The notes beneath the pieces are model-generated. The model was not told where the DNA came from. It made no database searches and worked only from the letters and a program-made list of their open reading frames with translations. Positions 26,918 through 35,075 of a DNA stretch of 64,000 nt are shown here, one piece after another; the first letter of the stretch is position 1, and each line of letters begins with the position of its first letter. Position numbers and translations under genes: made by a program. This DNA comes from FEN-1219 sp963713355 (GTDB lineage: Bacteria > Pseudomonadota > Gammaproteobacteria > Steroidobacterales > Rariloculaceae), in contig CAVQLK010000006.1 in NCBI GenBank assembly GCA_963713355.1, positions 62,001 to 126,000 of the forward strand, written 5' to 3'.

Positions 26918-28468
26918 ATGCGTAGCTTTCTCTGGCTGATCCCGATAGCCGCCTTGGTCGGTTGCGAACAGGCTTCCGAAGTCGTCGCGCCTGCCCTCTA
27001 CGACTCCGCTTCCGTCGAGACCCGCAGCATCCAGGTCACTGTCGATGCCGCGGGCGTCGTCGAGCCCGAGTCGGTCATCGAGGTCAAGTCGAAGGCCTCG
27101 GGCGAGGTGCTCGCCGTGCATGCGGAGACGGGCGACATCGTCGAGGCCGGCAGCTTGCTCGTCGAGATCGACAAGCGCACGCCGCGCAATGCCCTCTCGC
27201 AGACGGAAGCCGCGCTCACGGCCGCGCAAGCGCGCCGGAAAATCGCGCAGACGCAGATGGAGCGCGCCGCGTCGCTGTTCAAATCGCAGACGCTGACGCA
27301 ATCCGACTACGAAGTCACTCAGCTCGAGTTCGCGAACGCCGAGTCGCAAGTCGTCAGTGCCAGGGTCGCCGTCGAGAACGCGCGCATCACACTCGAGGAC
27401 ACCGACGTTCGCGCACCGATCATGGGCACGGTCATCGAGAAGACCGTCGAGCCCGGCACGGTCATCGCGTCGACCACGCAAAACGTCAGCGGCGGCACCA
27501 CGCTGATGAAGATGGCCGATCTCACGACCGTCCAGGTACGCACTCGCGTCGACGAAACCGACATCGGCAAGATCCAGCCCGGCATGCCGACGAAGGTGAC
27601 GGTCGCCGCGTACCCGAATCAGCCGTTCGAAGGCGAAGTGTTGAAGATCGAGCCGCAGGCGCTCGTCGAGCAGAACGTCACGCAGTTCTCGGTGCTCATC
27701 AAGATCGCGAATCGCGGCGGGTTGTTGAAGCCCGGCATGAACGCCGAGGTCCAGATCCAGATCGCGAATCGCGAAGGCGTTGCGGCTGTGCCGACGGCGG
27801 CGCTGCGCGCCGAAACCGACGTGCCATTGACGGCCGTGATGCTCGGCGTCGATGAAGCCGTCCTGCGCAAAGAAATCTGGCCCGAAGGCGGTCCCGCTGC
27901 CGCGCCGGCGAAGAACATGCTGTCGATCGGCGGGCGCGAGATCGAGTTGCCGGAAGGCGTCGACGCCGCGAAAGTGACGGCGCTCTGGCAGAAGCGGCAG
28001 AGCGGCCAAGAGCTCACAGCCGAAGAGCGAACCTTGATGCGCACCGTGATGCAGCAGGCCGGCGGCAACTTCAGTGGCGGCGGCGGTGGTAACTTCGGTG
28101 GCGGGAACGCCCGCGCCGGCGCGCCGCCGGGAGGCGGTGGCAATTTCGTCAGCGGCGCGCCTTCGCAGGTGCCGGCACAGGCCGCGCGCGTCAATACGGA
28201 TTATCTATTCGGCGGTGACTACTGGGTCATCGCGCTGCGCGGCAATGAGCCGGTGCCCGTCGCCGTCAAGACGGGCCTCACGGATCTCGAGTACAGCGAG
28301 ATCGTCTCGGGGCTCGAGCCCGGCGATCGCGTTCTACTGCTTCCGAGCACGAGCCTCTTCGAGCAGCAGGAGCGGTTGCAGGAGTTTATCAACCAGCGCT
28401 TCGGCTCGACGACGCCCTTCCAGCAGCCGCAGCAGCAAAACCAGAACTTCGGGCGCGGCTTCCGCTGA
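26918..28468 (+). CDS. Periplasmic adaptor lipoprotein of a MacA/HlyD-type efflux system
   Basis: 516 residues. An N-terminal lipoprotein signal ends in the lipobox ALVGC. Barrel-sandwich halves (EVKSKASGEVLAVHAETGDIVEAG and TDVRAPIMGTVIEKTVEPG) flank a coiled-coil hairpin. A beta-barrel domain follows (VDETDIGKIQPGMPTKVTV). The C-terminal third holds an insert rich in GGGGN and ends in a Gln/Asn/Phe-rich tail; this makes it longer than common MacA. An ATG at 26918 is used; an in-frame TTG at 26912 overlaps the ATPase stop. It should link an inner-membrane ABC permease to an outer-membrane channel. Confidence 0.88.
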   Translation: MRSFLWLIPIAALVGCEQASEVVAPALYDSASVETRSIQVTVDAAGVVEPESVIEVKSKASGEVLAVHAETGDIVEAGSLLVEIDKRTPRNALSQTEAALTAAQARRKIAQTQMERAASLFKSQTLTQSDYEVTQLEFANAESQVVSARVAVENARITLEDTDVRAPIMGTVIEKTVEPGTVIASTTQNVSGGTTLMKMADLTTVQVRTRVDETDIGKIQPGMPTKVTVAAYPNQPFEGEVLKIEPQALVEQNVTQFSVLIKIANRGGLLKPGMNAEVQIQIANREGVAAVPTAALRAETDVPLTAVMLGVDEAVLRKEIWPEGGPAAAPAKNMLSIGGREIELPEGVDAAKVTALWQKRQSGQELTAEERTLMRTVMQQAGGNFSGGGGGNFGGGNARAGAPPGGGGNFVSGAPSQVPAQAARVNTDYLFGGDYWVIALRGNEPVPVAVKTGLTDLEYSEIVSGLEPGDRVLLLPSTSLFEQQERLQEFINQRFGSTTPFQQPQQQNQNFGRGFR

Positions 28469-28476
28469 CCGCAACC

Positions 28477-29334
28477 GTGCCGCGCGAGCGCCGGTTCGCC
28501 CTGCCCGGGCTCACGCTCGCGGCCGAAGTCTGGGGCTCGCCCGGCGAGCGGCCCGTCCTCGCTTCGCACGGCTGGCTCGATAACGCCGGTAGCTTCGCGC
28601 TGCTCGCGCCGTTGCTGCCGCGGTGCGAGATCGTCGCGCTCGATCTCGCGGGTCACGGCTTCAGCGATGCGCGCTCCCCTGATTCCTCGTACAACATCTG
28701 GCAAGACGTCGGCGATTTGCTCGACGTCGCCGACGAGCTCGGCTGGCAGCGATTCACGTTGCTCGGCCACTCGCGCGGCGCCGCGATCTCGATGCTTTTC
28801 GCCGCGACGTTCCCCGAGCGCGTCGACAGGCTCGTGCTGCTCGAAGGCGGCTTGCCGCTGACGGCCGAAGCGGGCGAAGCCCCCGCGGGTCTCGCGCAGG
28901 CACTCCGCGAAAGCCGCGAGCTCCGCGGCAAGAGCGGCCGCCTATTTGCGACGCGCGCGACGGCGATTGCGGAGCGCGCGGGCGGGTTCTCGAAGGTCAC
29001 GAAGGAGGCCGCCGAGCTGCTCGCTCGCCGGTCGTTGCGCGAGGTGGCGGGCGGCGGCTTTCAATGGCACGCCGACCAGCGGCTCAAGGCGCAGTCGGAG
29101 CTGCGGATGACGCCCGACCATGTGCGCGCATTTGCGCGCGCCGTCCGGGCGCCCGTCTTGCTGCTGTTCGCCGAAAAGAGCCCGTTCGTCGACCGGCCTC
29201 TGTACCGCGAGCTGCCGAGCTTGTTCGCGAACATCGAGGTCGACCGCGTTCCGGGCGGCCATCACTTCCATCTCGAAGGCTCCGAGCCAGTCATCGCGGA
29301 GCGCATCCGCGGCTTCCTCGATTCCTCGGGCTAA
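28477..29334 (+). CDS. Alpha/beta-fold hydrolase
   Basis: 285 residues from a GTG at 28477, eight bases after the adaptor gene. The serine nucleophile sits in LLGHSRGAAISM, the oxyanion region in LASHGWLDNAGSF, the acid in LLFAEKSPFVDR and the histidine in VPGGHHFHLEG. The helical cap is rich in Ala/Arg. Such hydrolases cover esterases, lipases and MhpC-like C-C hydrolases; I cannot choose. Co-direction with the efflux genes suggests the same message, but a shared job is not evident. Confidence 0.87.
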   Translation: MPRERRFALPGLTLAAEVWGSPGERPVLASHGWLDNAGSFALLAPLLPRCEIVALDLAGHGFSDARSPDSSYNIWQDVGDLLDVADELGWQRFTLLGHSRGAAISMLFAATFPERVDRLVLLEGGLPLTAEAGEAPAGLAQALRESRELRGKSGRLFATRATAIAERAGGFSKVTKEAAELLARRSLREVAGGGFQWHADQRLKAQSELRMTPDHVRAFARAVRAPVLLLFAEKSPFVDRPLYRELPSLFANIEVDRVPGGHHFHLEGSEPVIAERIRGFLDSSG

Positions 29335-29398
29335 ACGGCGAATTGTTCGCGGGCGCCGGAGCGGCTAGAGTCGAAGGCCGCCGCAACGGAGCGCTCGC

Positions 29399-30391
29399 AT
29401 GAAAGCATTCCTCGTCTCGAAAGGCTCGACGGGATTCGACGGGCTCAAGCGGGCCGAGCGCGAGCAGCCGACCCCGAGCGCAGGGCAAGTGCTCGTACGC
29501 TTGCGTGCCGCGTCGCTCAATTTCCGCGATCTCGCAATCGTCAACGGCAAGTATTTCCGCGGCCCGTTGACGCAAGACACGGTTCCTTTGTCCGACGGGG
29601 CCGGCGAGGTCGCGGCCGTCGGGGCCGGCGTCACGCAATTCAAGGCCGGCGATCGCGTCGTCGCGACGTTCACGCAAGGGAACCCGCCGGCCGCGCTCGG
29701 CTCACCGCTCGACGGCACGCTCGCCGAGTACGGCGTGTTTCAGGCCGACGGCCTGCTCAAGTTGCCGCCGCACCTGTCCTTCGAGGAGGCCGCGACGCTG
29801 CCGTGCGCCGCCGTGACGGTCTGGAATGCGCTCATGCATGGGCCGAGAATTCTGAAAGCCGGCGAGACCGTGCTCTCGCTCGGCACGGGCGGCGTGTCGA
29901 TCTTCGCGCTGCAGATCGCGAAGATGGCCGGCGCGCAGGCGATCATCACATCGTCGAGCGATGCAAAGCTCGATCGCGCCCGCGCGCTCGGCGCCGATCA
30001 CGGCATCAACTACAAGACGACGCCGGATTGGGAGAAGGCCGTTCTCGAGCTCACGGACGGGCAGGGCGCCGAGCACGTCATCGACACGGGCGGCGTCGGC
30101 ACCCTGCCGAAGTCGTACCTCGCCGTCGGTGCAGGCGGCGTCGTCAACGTCATTGGCGTCATGACGCGGCCCGAAGGCGACCTGAGCCCATACCCGCTCA
30201 TGGCCAAGTTCGCGATGGTGCGCGGCATCTTCGTCGGCGCGCGCGAGCACTTCGACGCCCTCATGAAGGCCGTCGCCGTCAACGAGCTAAAGCCTGTCAT
30301 CGACAAGACGTTCGATTTCGACGCGGCGCCGGAAGCGTACAAGTACCTGAAGGCGGCGCAGCATTTCGGCAAGGTCGTCATCAAGATCTGA
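29399..30391 (+). CDS. NAD(P)-dependent alcohol dehydrogenase, zinc-type MDR family
   Basis: 330 residues. Medium-chain dehydrogenase/reductase layout: a GroES-like domain (LRAASLNFRDLAIVNGKYF) and a Rossmann domain with LSLGTGGVSIFALQIAKMAGA. Catalytic-zinc ligands are replaced, with DGAGEVAAVG in place of the usual GHExxG, and the structural-zinc cysteines are missing, so it may be zinc-independent and nearer to quinone oxidoreductases. The ATG at 29399 starts the homology. It is followed by the leader containing the cobalamin riboswitch. Confidence 0.88.
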   Translation: MKAFLVSKGSTGFDGLKRAEREQPTPSAGQVLVRLRAASLNFRDLAIVNGKYFRGPLTQDTVPLSDGAGEVAAVGAGVTQFKAGDRVVATFTQGNPPAALGSPLDGTLAEYGVFQADGLLKLPPHLSFEEAATLPCAAVTVWNALMHGPRILKAGETVLSLGTGGVSIFALQIAKMAGAQAIITSSSDAKLDRARALGADHGINYKTTPDWEKAVLELTDGQGAEHVIDTGGVGTLPKSYLAVGAGGVVNVIGVMTRPEGDLSPYPLMAKFAMVRGIFVGAREHFDALMKAVAVNELKPVIDKTFDFDAAPEAYKYLKAAQHFGKVVIKI

Positions 30392-30457
30392 TGCCGGCGA
30401 CGGTGCCCTGCGCACGGATGTTGACAACGCGAGCCGCCGCCACCCACACTCGCCGCC

Positions 30458-30635
30458 GTGCATCGGTTCGCACGCGAGTGCGACGAAGAGGGAATCCGGT
30501 GAGAGGCTCGCCTCGAAGCCGGAGCTGCCCCCGCAACTGTTAGCCGCAAAGGATTCACTGCGAGACGCCACTGAGGTTTTGGCCTCGGGAAGGCGCGGTC
30601 AATCGTAGCGGTCAGCCAGGAGACCTGCCGGGCAC
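30458..30635 (+). ncRNA. Cobalamin (AdoCbl/B12) riboswitch
   Basis: The conserved core elements occur in order: GGTTCGCA-type start, GAAGAGGGAATCCGGTGAGA, then CCGGAGCTGCCCCCGCAACTG (the B12 box), and finally GCCAGGAGACCTGCC. Spacing is normal for the class. It lies 115 bases before the TonB-dependent receptor and would lower its expression when cobalamin is abundant. Boundaries are estimated from the conserved segments. Confidence 0.95.
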
Positions 30636-30718
30636 ATTCGCTCACGTTCTGTCAGCCGGGGTGCGCTGCGCAGGAGCGTCGTGACACGGCTGCCCAAGGT
30701 CGGTTTTGTCCCGCGCTT

Positions 30719-30747
30719 GCTTGCCGCCCCACGTTCACGAGGCAAGC
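30719..30747 (+). promoter_or_regulatory. Candidate RBS-sequestering hairpin before the B12 receptor
   Basis: GCTTGCC at 30719-30725 pairs with GGCAAGC at 30741-30747 across a 15-base loop. The right arm covers half of the GAGG at 30739-30742, which is eight bases before the ATG. It could be the expression platform that lets the riboswitch control translation. The role is inferred. Confidence 0.5.
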
Positions 30748-30750
30748 GCG

Positions 30751-32634
30751 ATGAAAACCTGCAGCACACGGAATCCCCTCGACGCTCTGCGTTCGCTCGC
30801 CGCCGTCGGCGCCGCATTGGCGGCCTCGTCCGGCGCCGCGCAGCAGGCGCCTGCCGAGGAGATCGTCGTCACGTCGAGCATCATCGCTCAGCCGCGGCGG
30901 CAGATCGGCACGGCGATGTCGGTTATCGACTTCGACGACATCAAGCTGCGCGGCTATACGGACTTGGCGGAAGTGCTGCGTACACAGGCCGGTATCGGCG
31001 TCAGCAACTCGGGCGGGTCCGGGAAGCCCACGGCAGTGCGCATCCGCGGCGAGGAGCATTACCGCACATTGCTCGTCATCGACGGCGTCAAAGCGCTCGA
31101 TCCGAGCGCGCCGCAAGTCGCTCCGAGCTTCGACAGCCTGCTCACGACCAGCGATCTCGAGCGCATCGAGGTTTTGCGCGGGCCGCAGGGATTCATATAT
31201 GGCGCCGATGCGGGCGGCGTCGTGAACGTCATCACGAAACGTGGTGTCGATGCGCTCGGCGGCGAGCTAGGGCTCGAATACGGCGACTATTCGACGCGCA
31301 AGCTCGATGCCGCTCTCTCTGGAGGCAGCGCCGGAGGCGACTATTACTTCTCCGTGGCCGACTACGAGACCGACGGTTTCAACGCGCGAACCGCCGATAC
31401 CGTGCTGCAAGACGACGATGGCGCCGAGAATACGACGATGCACGCGAAGCTCGGCTGGAACGTTGCCGAGAGCGTCCGCTTGCAGCTCGTCGCTCGCGAC
31501 ATCGAGGCGCAAGCCGCTTACGACGGCTGCTTCTCGCCGGCCACGTTCGCGACCCTGCACGACTGCAGCACCACGATGGATCAGCAGATCTACAAGCTCT
31601 CGGCCGAGCACTCGACGGGCGGCGCTTCGAATACGTTCGGCTTCAGCACGATCGACGTCGTGCGCGACGACTTCGCAGAAGGTGCGCGGTCGTTCGGCTC
31701 GGACGGCGAGATCAAGCGGGTCGAATACACGGGAAGCTACAAGGCTTCCGAAGCGACGACGTTCGTCTACGGTCTCGATTTTCATGACGAGAAGCTCATC
31801 GACGACGACGGCCCGAGCAGCCGCGATCAGAAGGGCTATTACTTGGAGTATCAGGGCGCGCTCGGCGATACGTTTTTTCTTTCGCTCGGCGCTCGCTACG
31901 ACGACAACGACGCCTTCGGCTCGCATACCAGCAGCCGCTTGAGCATTGCATACGTTCAGGATCTCGCCTCGAACAGCTCGGTCAAGTACCGCGCCAGTGT
32001 CGGCACGGGTTTCCGCGCGCCGAGCTTGTACGAGCTCGCTTACAACTCGGGCTCGTTCGCGTTCCCGCCGGCCGCGGGCCTCGCATTGACGGAGGAGAGC
32101 AGCCAAGGCTACGACGTCGGCATCGAGTACGACGCTGCCAGCGTGCACTTCGAAGTCACGTATTTCGATCAGGAGATCGAGGACGAAATCTTCTTCGATC
32201 TGGTCAACTTCTCGGGCTACTTGCAGTCGACGGGAATCAGCACGTCGAAAGGTGTCGAGGTCGCGGTCGACATCCCGCTCGGTGAATACTGGTCGCTCGT
32301 CGCCAATTGGACGAACAACGATGCGGTGGACGCAATCGATCAACCGCGCCTTCGGCGCCCTGAGACACTGGGGAACTTGGGTCTCCAGTACCGTGCGCCG
32401 GAGGAGCGCCTCAACTTCATCCTGAACTACCGCGTGGCGCGGGACTCGATCGACGTCGATGGTGTCGCGCTCGACGATTACGAGGTGTACGACCTATCGC
32501 TCACGTACGCTCTATCGGACGGCTTCGAGCTCTTCGGGCGCGTGCAGAACGCGACGGACGAGGAGTACCAGGAAGTCGTTGGCTACAACACCGCCGAAAG
32601 GTCAATCTATGGGGGTGTGCGACTGCGCTTTTGA
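30751..32634 (+). CDS. btuB: TonB-dependent cobalamin receptor, BtuB-like
   Basis: Outer-membrane barrel of 627 residues. The signal peptide is followed by a TonB box-like EEIVVTS at about residues 36-42, a plug domain (LRTQAGIGVSNSGGSGKPTAVRIRGEE in parts; ERIEVLRGPQGFIYGADAGGVVNVIT) and a barrel ending in GVRLRF with a terminal Phe. The riboswitch upstream makes vitamin B12 or a corrinoid the likely substrate. The ATG at 30751 is placed eight bases after a GAGG. No btuFCD or cobalamin biosynthesis genes are present in this window. Confidence 0.92.
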   Translation: MKTCSTRNPLDALRSLAAVGAALAASSGAAQQAPAEEIVVTSSIIAQPRRQIGTAMSVIDFDDIKLRGYTDLAEVLRTQAGIGVSNSGGSGKPTAVRIRGEEHYRTLLVIDGVKALDPSAPQVAPSFDSLLTTSDLERIEVLRGPQGFIYGADAGGVVNVITKRGVDALGGELGLEYGDYSTRKLDAALSGGSAGGDYYFSVADYETDGFNARTADTVLQDDDGAENTTMHAKLGWNVAESVRLQLVARDIEAQAAYDGCFSPATFATLHDCSTTMDQQIYKLSAEHSTGGASNTFGFSTIDVVRDDFAEGARSFGSDGEIKRVEYTGSYKASEATTFVYGLDFHDEKLIDDDGPSSRDQKGYYLEYQGALGDTFFLSLGARYDDNDAFGSHTSSRLSIAYVQDLASNSSVKYRASVGTGFRAPSLYELAYNSGSFAFPPAAGLALTEESSQGYDVGIEYDAASVHFEVTYFDQEIEDEIFFDLVNFSGYLQSTGISTSKGVEVAVDIPLGEYWSLVANWTNNDAVDAIDQPRLRRPETLGNLGLQYRAPEERLNFILNYRVARDSIDVDGVALDDYEVYDLSLTYALSDGFELFGRVQNATDEEYQEVVGYNTAERSIYGGVRLRF

Positions 32635-32647
32635 CGCCCGCGGACGC

Positions 32648-33820
32648 GTGACTCCCGCTTCGCCACGGCGTGTGTCTGCGCAGGCCGTACGCGCGTTCTG
32701 GTCCTGCTGCGTGCTTGCAGCGGCCGGCTGCTCGCCGCCGCGCCAGATCAGCGACAGCGGCTTCGGCGCATTCGAGGTCAGCCTCGCGGCGTGGAGCGAC
32801 GGCCTTGCTGTCGCGTGGTACGACACGCGCGACGGTAACGCAGAGGTGTACGTGCGCAGGCTCGATGCAGGGGGGCGCGCCGCGGAGCCCGAGGTGCGCA
32901 TCACGACGACGGCCGCACAGTCCTTCGAGGCCGATATCGCGCCCCTCGCGGACGCGTTCGCCGTTGCCTGGTACGAGAAAGAGCAGGACGGGGCCATGCG
33001 CGCGCACCTCGGCGTATGGAAGCGGGACGGCACTCCGGTCTGGAGCCGGCCGATTGCCGTGGGCACCGGCCGAAGCCGCAATGCGATCGTGCGCAGCTTC
33101 GGCGACACGTTGTTTTGCGCATGGATCGAGGCCGATGAAGACGACCGCGAGTCCGTTTGGGGCGGCTGGTGGAGCGGCGGTGGGCAGCCGCGCGGGGCGC
33201 CCGTGCGCCTCGGTGCCGCCGGCGACACGACGTGGAATCTCAACGCCGCGATCGCGCCGTCGGGCGAAGCGTGGGTCGTGTTCGATGCACGGGCCGATAC
33301 GCGCGTCGAGGAACTGTTCGCGGCGACGCTGGCCGACGGAGTCGCCTCGCTGGCACGGCTGACCGCCGACGACGGTGTTCGCTCGAAATATCCCGATCTA
33401 GCATTCGGGCTCGCTGGCCGCGGCGCCATCACGTGGTTCGACGAGCGCGACGCCAATCGCGAGGTGTATTTGATCGCGGCGCCCGTCGACGAATTGCTGC
33501 TGCCGATCGAAAGTCGCGCGCAGCGAGTCACGACCACGCCGGGTGCGTCGATCGGCGCGTATCTAGCTTGGAACGGCGACCGCATCGGGCTCGCATGGTC
33601 CGACGATAGCAGCGGAAACTACGAGGTGTTCTTTCAGTCGTTCGACGGCAACGGCTTCCCGCTGGGGCCGGAGCAGCAGCTCAGCGACACGCCGACGAGC
33701 TCCATGATCCCGGCGATCGAGCCCTGGCGGGACGGCTTCGCGTTGGCGTGGGACGAAGTAATTTCCGCGCCGAAAGAGGATACTCGCGCGGAGGTCGTCT
33801 TCACGACGGTGCGCCCATGA
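32648..33820 (+). CDS. Lipoprotein with beta-propeller-like repeats
   Basis: 390 residues from a GTG at 32648, giving a lipoprotein signal with lipobox LAAAGC; an earlier ATG at 32609 would overlap the receptor gene by 26 bases and lengthen the signal unusually. About six repeats of near 50 residues follow with the pattern AWYDTRDGNAEVYVRRLD, TWFDERDANREVYLI and AWSDDSSGNYEVFFQSFD, as in beta-propeller blades. No enzyme motif is seen. Just behind the B12 receptor, it may be under the same riboswitch and could be a surface-exposed helper, though that is inference. Confidence 0.72.
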   Translation: MTPASPRRVSAQAVRAFWSCCVLAAAGCSPPRQISDSGFGAFEVSLAAWSDGLAVAWYDTRDGNAEVYVRRLDAGGRAAEPEVRITTTAAQSFEADIAPLADAFAVAWYEKEQDGAMRAHLGVWKRDGTPVWSRPIAVGTGRSRNAIVRSFGDTLFCAWIEADEDDRESVWGGWWSGGGQPRGAPVRLGAAGDTTWNLNAAIAPSGEAWVVFDARADTRVEELFAATLADGVASLARLTADDGVRSKYPDLAFGLAGRGAITWFDERDANREVYLIAAPVDELLLPIESRAQRVTTTPGASIGAYLAWNGDRIGLAWSDDSSGNYEVFFQSFDGNGFPLGPEQQLSDTPTSSMIPAIEPWRDGFALAWDEVISAPKEDTRAEVVFTTVRP

Positions 33821-33821
33821 G

Positions 33822-34958
33822 ATGCGCCCTATGAGACGTGGATACGTGCTGCACGGAGCCGCTGCGATCGCAGCCGTCGTGCTCGCGGCCGTCGTCGTCC
33901 TCGTGTTCCGCTTGCGCACTGAGCTTGCCGACGCCGTGCCACGCGCGGAGTCGACGATCGCGGATGCCGTCGTCGAAGCGCCGGCTGCGCCCGCCGAAGT
34001 CGATGCCGCGCCGCTCGCCGCCAGTGAATCCGCGCCGGCGGCCGACTCGTGCGTGTCGAGCAAGGCGGCAAGCGTGCCTGCGACGCGGCCTCGATCGATC
34101 CGGCTCAATGGTACGAACGCGCGCGTGCAACTGCTCGTCTCCCGCGACGCAGAGCATCTCGCCGCGGCGGCGCTTCTCTCGCGCAATGCCCGCGAGCGTG
34201 TCGACGACATCACGCGGGCCTTTACGATTGGCCGTCAGAATCCCGCTATCGTATGGACAGCCGTGCTGATCTGCGCCGCGGCCGACAGCCAGATCCCGTG
34301 CCCGGCACGCGAATGGGAGGATCAGCTTCTCAAGCTCGACGGCGAGAACAGCGAGGCCTGGATGCACGTGGCCGCTCGCCGGCTCGAACGCGGCGAAACC
34401 CGCGCAGCGCTCGATGCGCTGCAGCGGGCCGCCGCGGCACCGGTATCGAACGCGTACTGGCCGGATACCGTCGAGCTGCTCGAACGCGGCCTCGCGGCCG
34501 CCGGCGGTTACTCGTTCTCCGAGCGCGCGGCCATCGCGTTCGGCGTCGCCGCAGCGAACCAGCCCGACTACGCGAGTTACCTGACCGTGTGCAAGGCTCA
34601 AAGCCAGGCCGATCGGGCGTGGGCAGACGCGTGCCTGCGCTATGGCCAAGCCGCGGAAGTGCAACGCAAGACACTGCTCGGCCAAACGTCCGCGAGAAGT
34701 CTCCAAATCGCGGTGCTCGAGGTCGTCGCGGACGACGAAGCGGTCGCGCGCGTTCGTGCGCGCGGTCGTGAGAGCGTTGCGACGACGGAGGAACGACGGC
34801 GCGCTGATGCGTTGATCATGAGCGGCCCGCGGCCGTTCGCGAGATATCTCGCGAAGCTCAGAGACAGCGGCGAATCCGCGGCCGTTGCGTACATGCTCGA
34901 GGACGAGAGCCTGTCGGCTCCGCCGTCCACTGCGGAATGCCCACAGCCGGGCCTTTGA
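33822..34958 (+). CDS. Unknown protein with one N-terminal membrane helix
   Basis: 378 residues, not recognised. The N terminus has a single helix (AAAIAAVVLAAVVVLVF), then an Ala/Pro-rich linker and an alpha-helical domain resembling TPR/Sel1 helices (SEAWMHVAARRLERGETRAALDAL). Four or more cysteines (ADSCVSS, VLICAAADSQIPC, YLTVCKA, ADACLRY) suggest disulfides in the periplasm. It starts one base after the propeller lipoprotein stop; an alternative ATG lies at 33831. It is the third gene of the apparent B12-receptor unit. Confidence 0.6.
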   Translation: MRPMRRGYVLHGAAAIAAVVLAAVVVLVFRLRTELADAVPRAESTIADAVVEAPAAPAEVDAAPLAASESAPAADSCVSSKAASVPATRPRSIRLNGTNARVQLLVSRDAEHLAAAALLSRNARERVDDITRAFTIGRQNPAIVWTAVLICAAADSQIPCPAREWEDQLLKLDGENSEAWMHVAARRLERGETRAALDALQRAAAAPVSNAYWPDTVELLERGLAAAGGYSFSERAAIAFGVAAANQPDYASYLTVCKAQSQADRAWADACLRYGQAAEVQRKTLLGQTSARSLQIAVLEVVADDEAVARVRARGRESVATTEERRRADALIMSGPRPFARYLAKLRDSGESAAVAYMLEDESLSAPPSTAECPQPGL

Positions 34959-35075
34959 CTCAGGACAACTTCGGCGAGCGATTTTGCAGATCCGGCAGTC
35001 GTCGTCTATCGTGAGAGGCGGCCCCGCTTCCGGCCGCGCTTTCTGCAGTCGGCCATTCATGGGGAAAATGGAGCG

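Noticed and set aside
30392..30750. A short protein-coding gene in the btuB leader
   Set aside because: The conserved riboswitch elements explain this stretch, and frames through it lack support.
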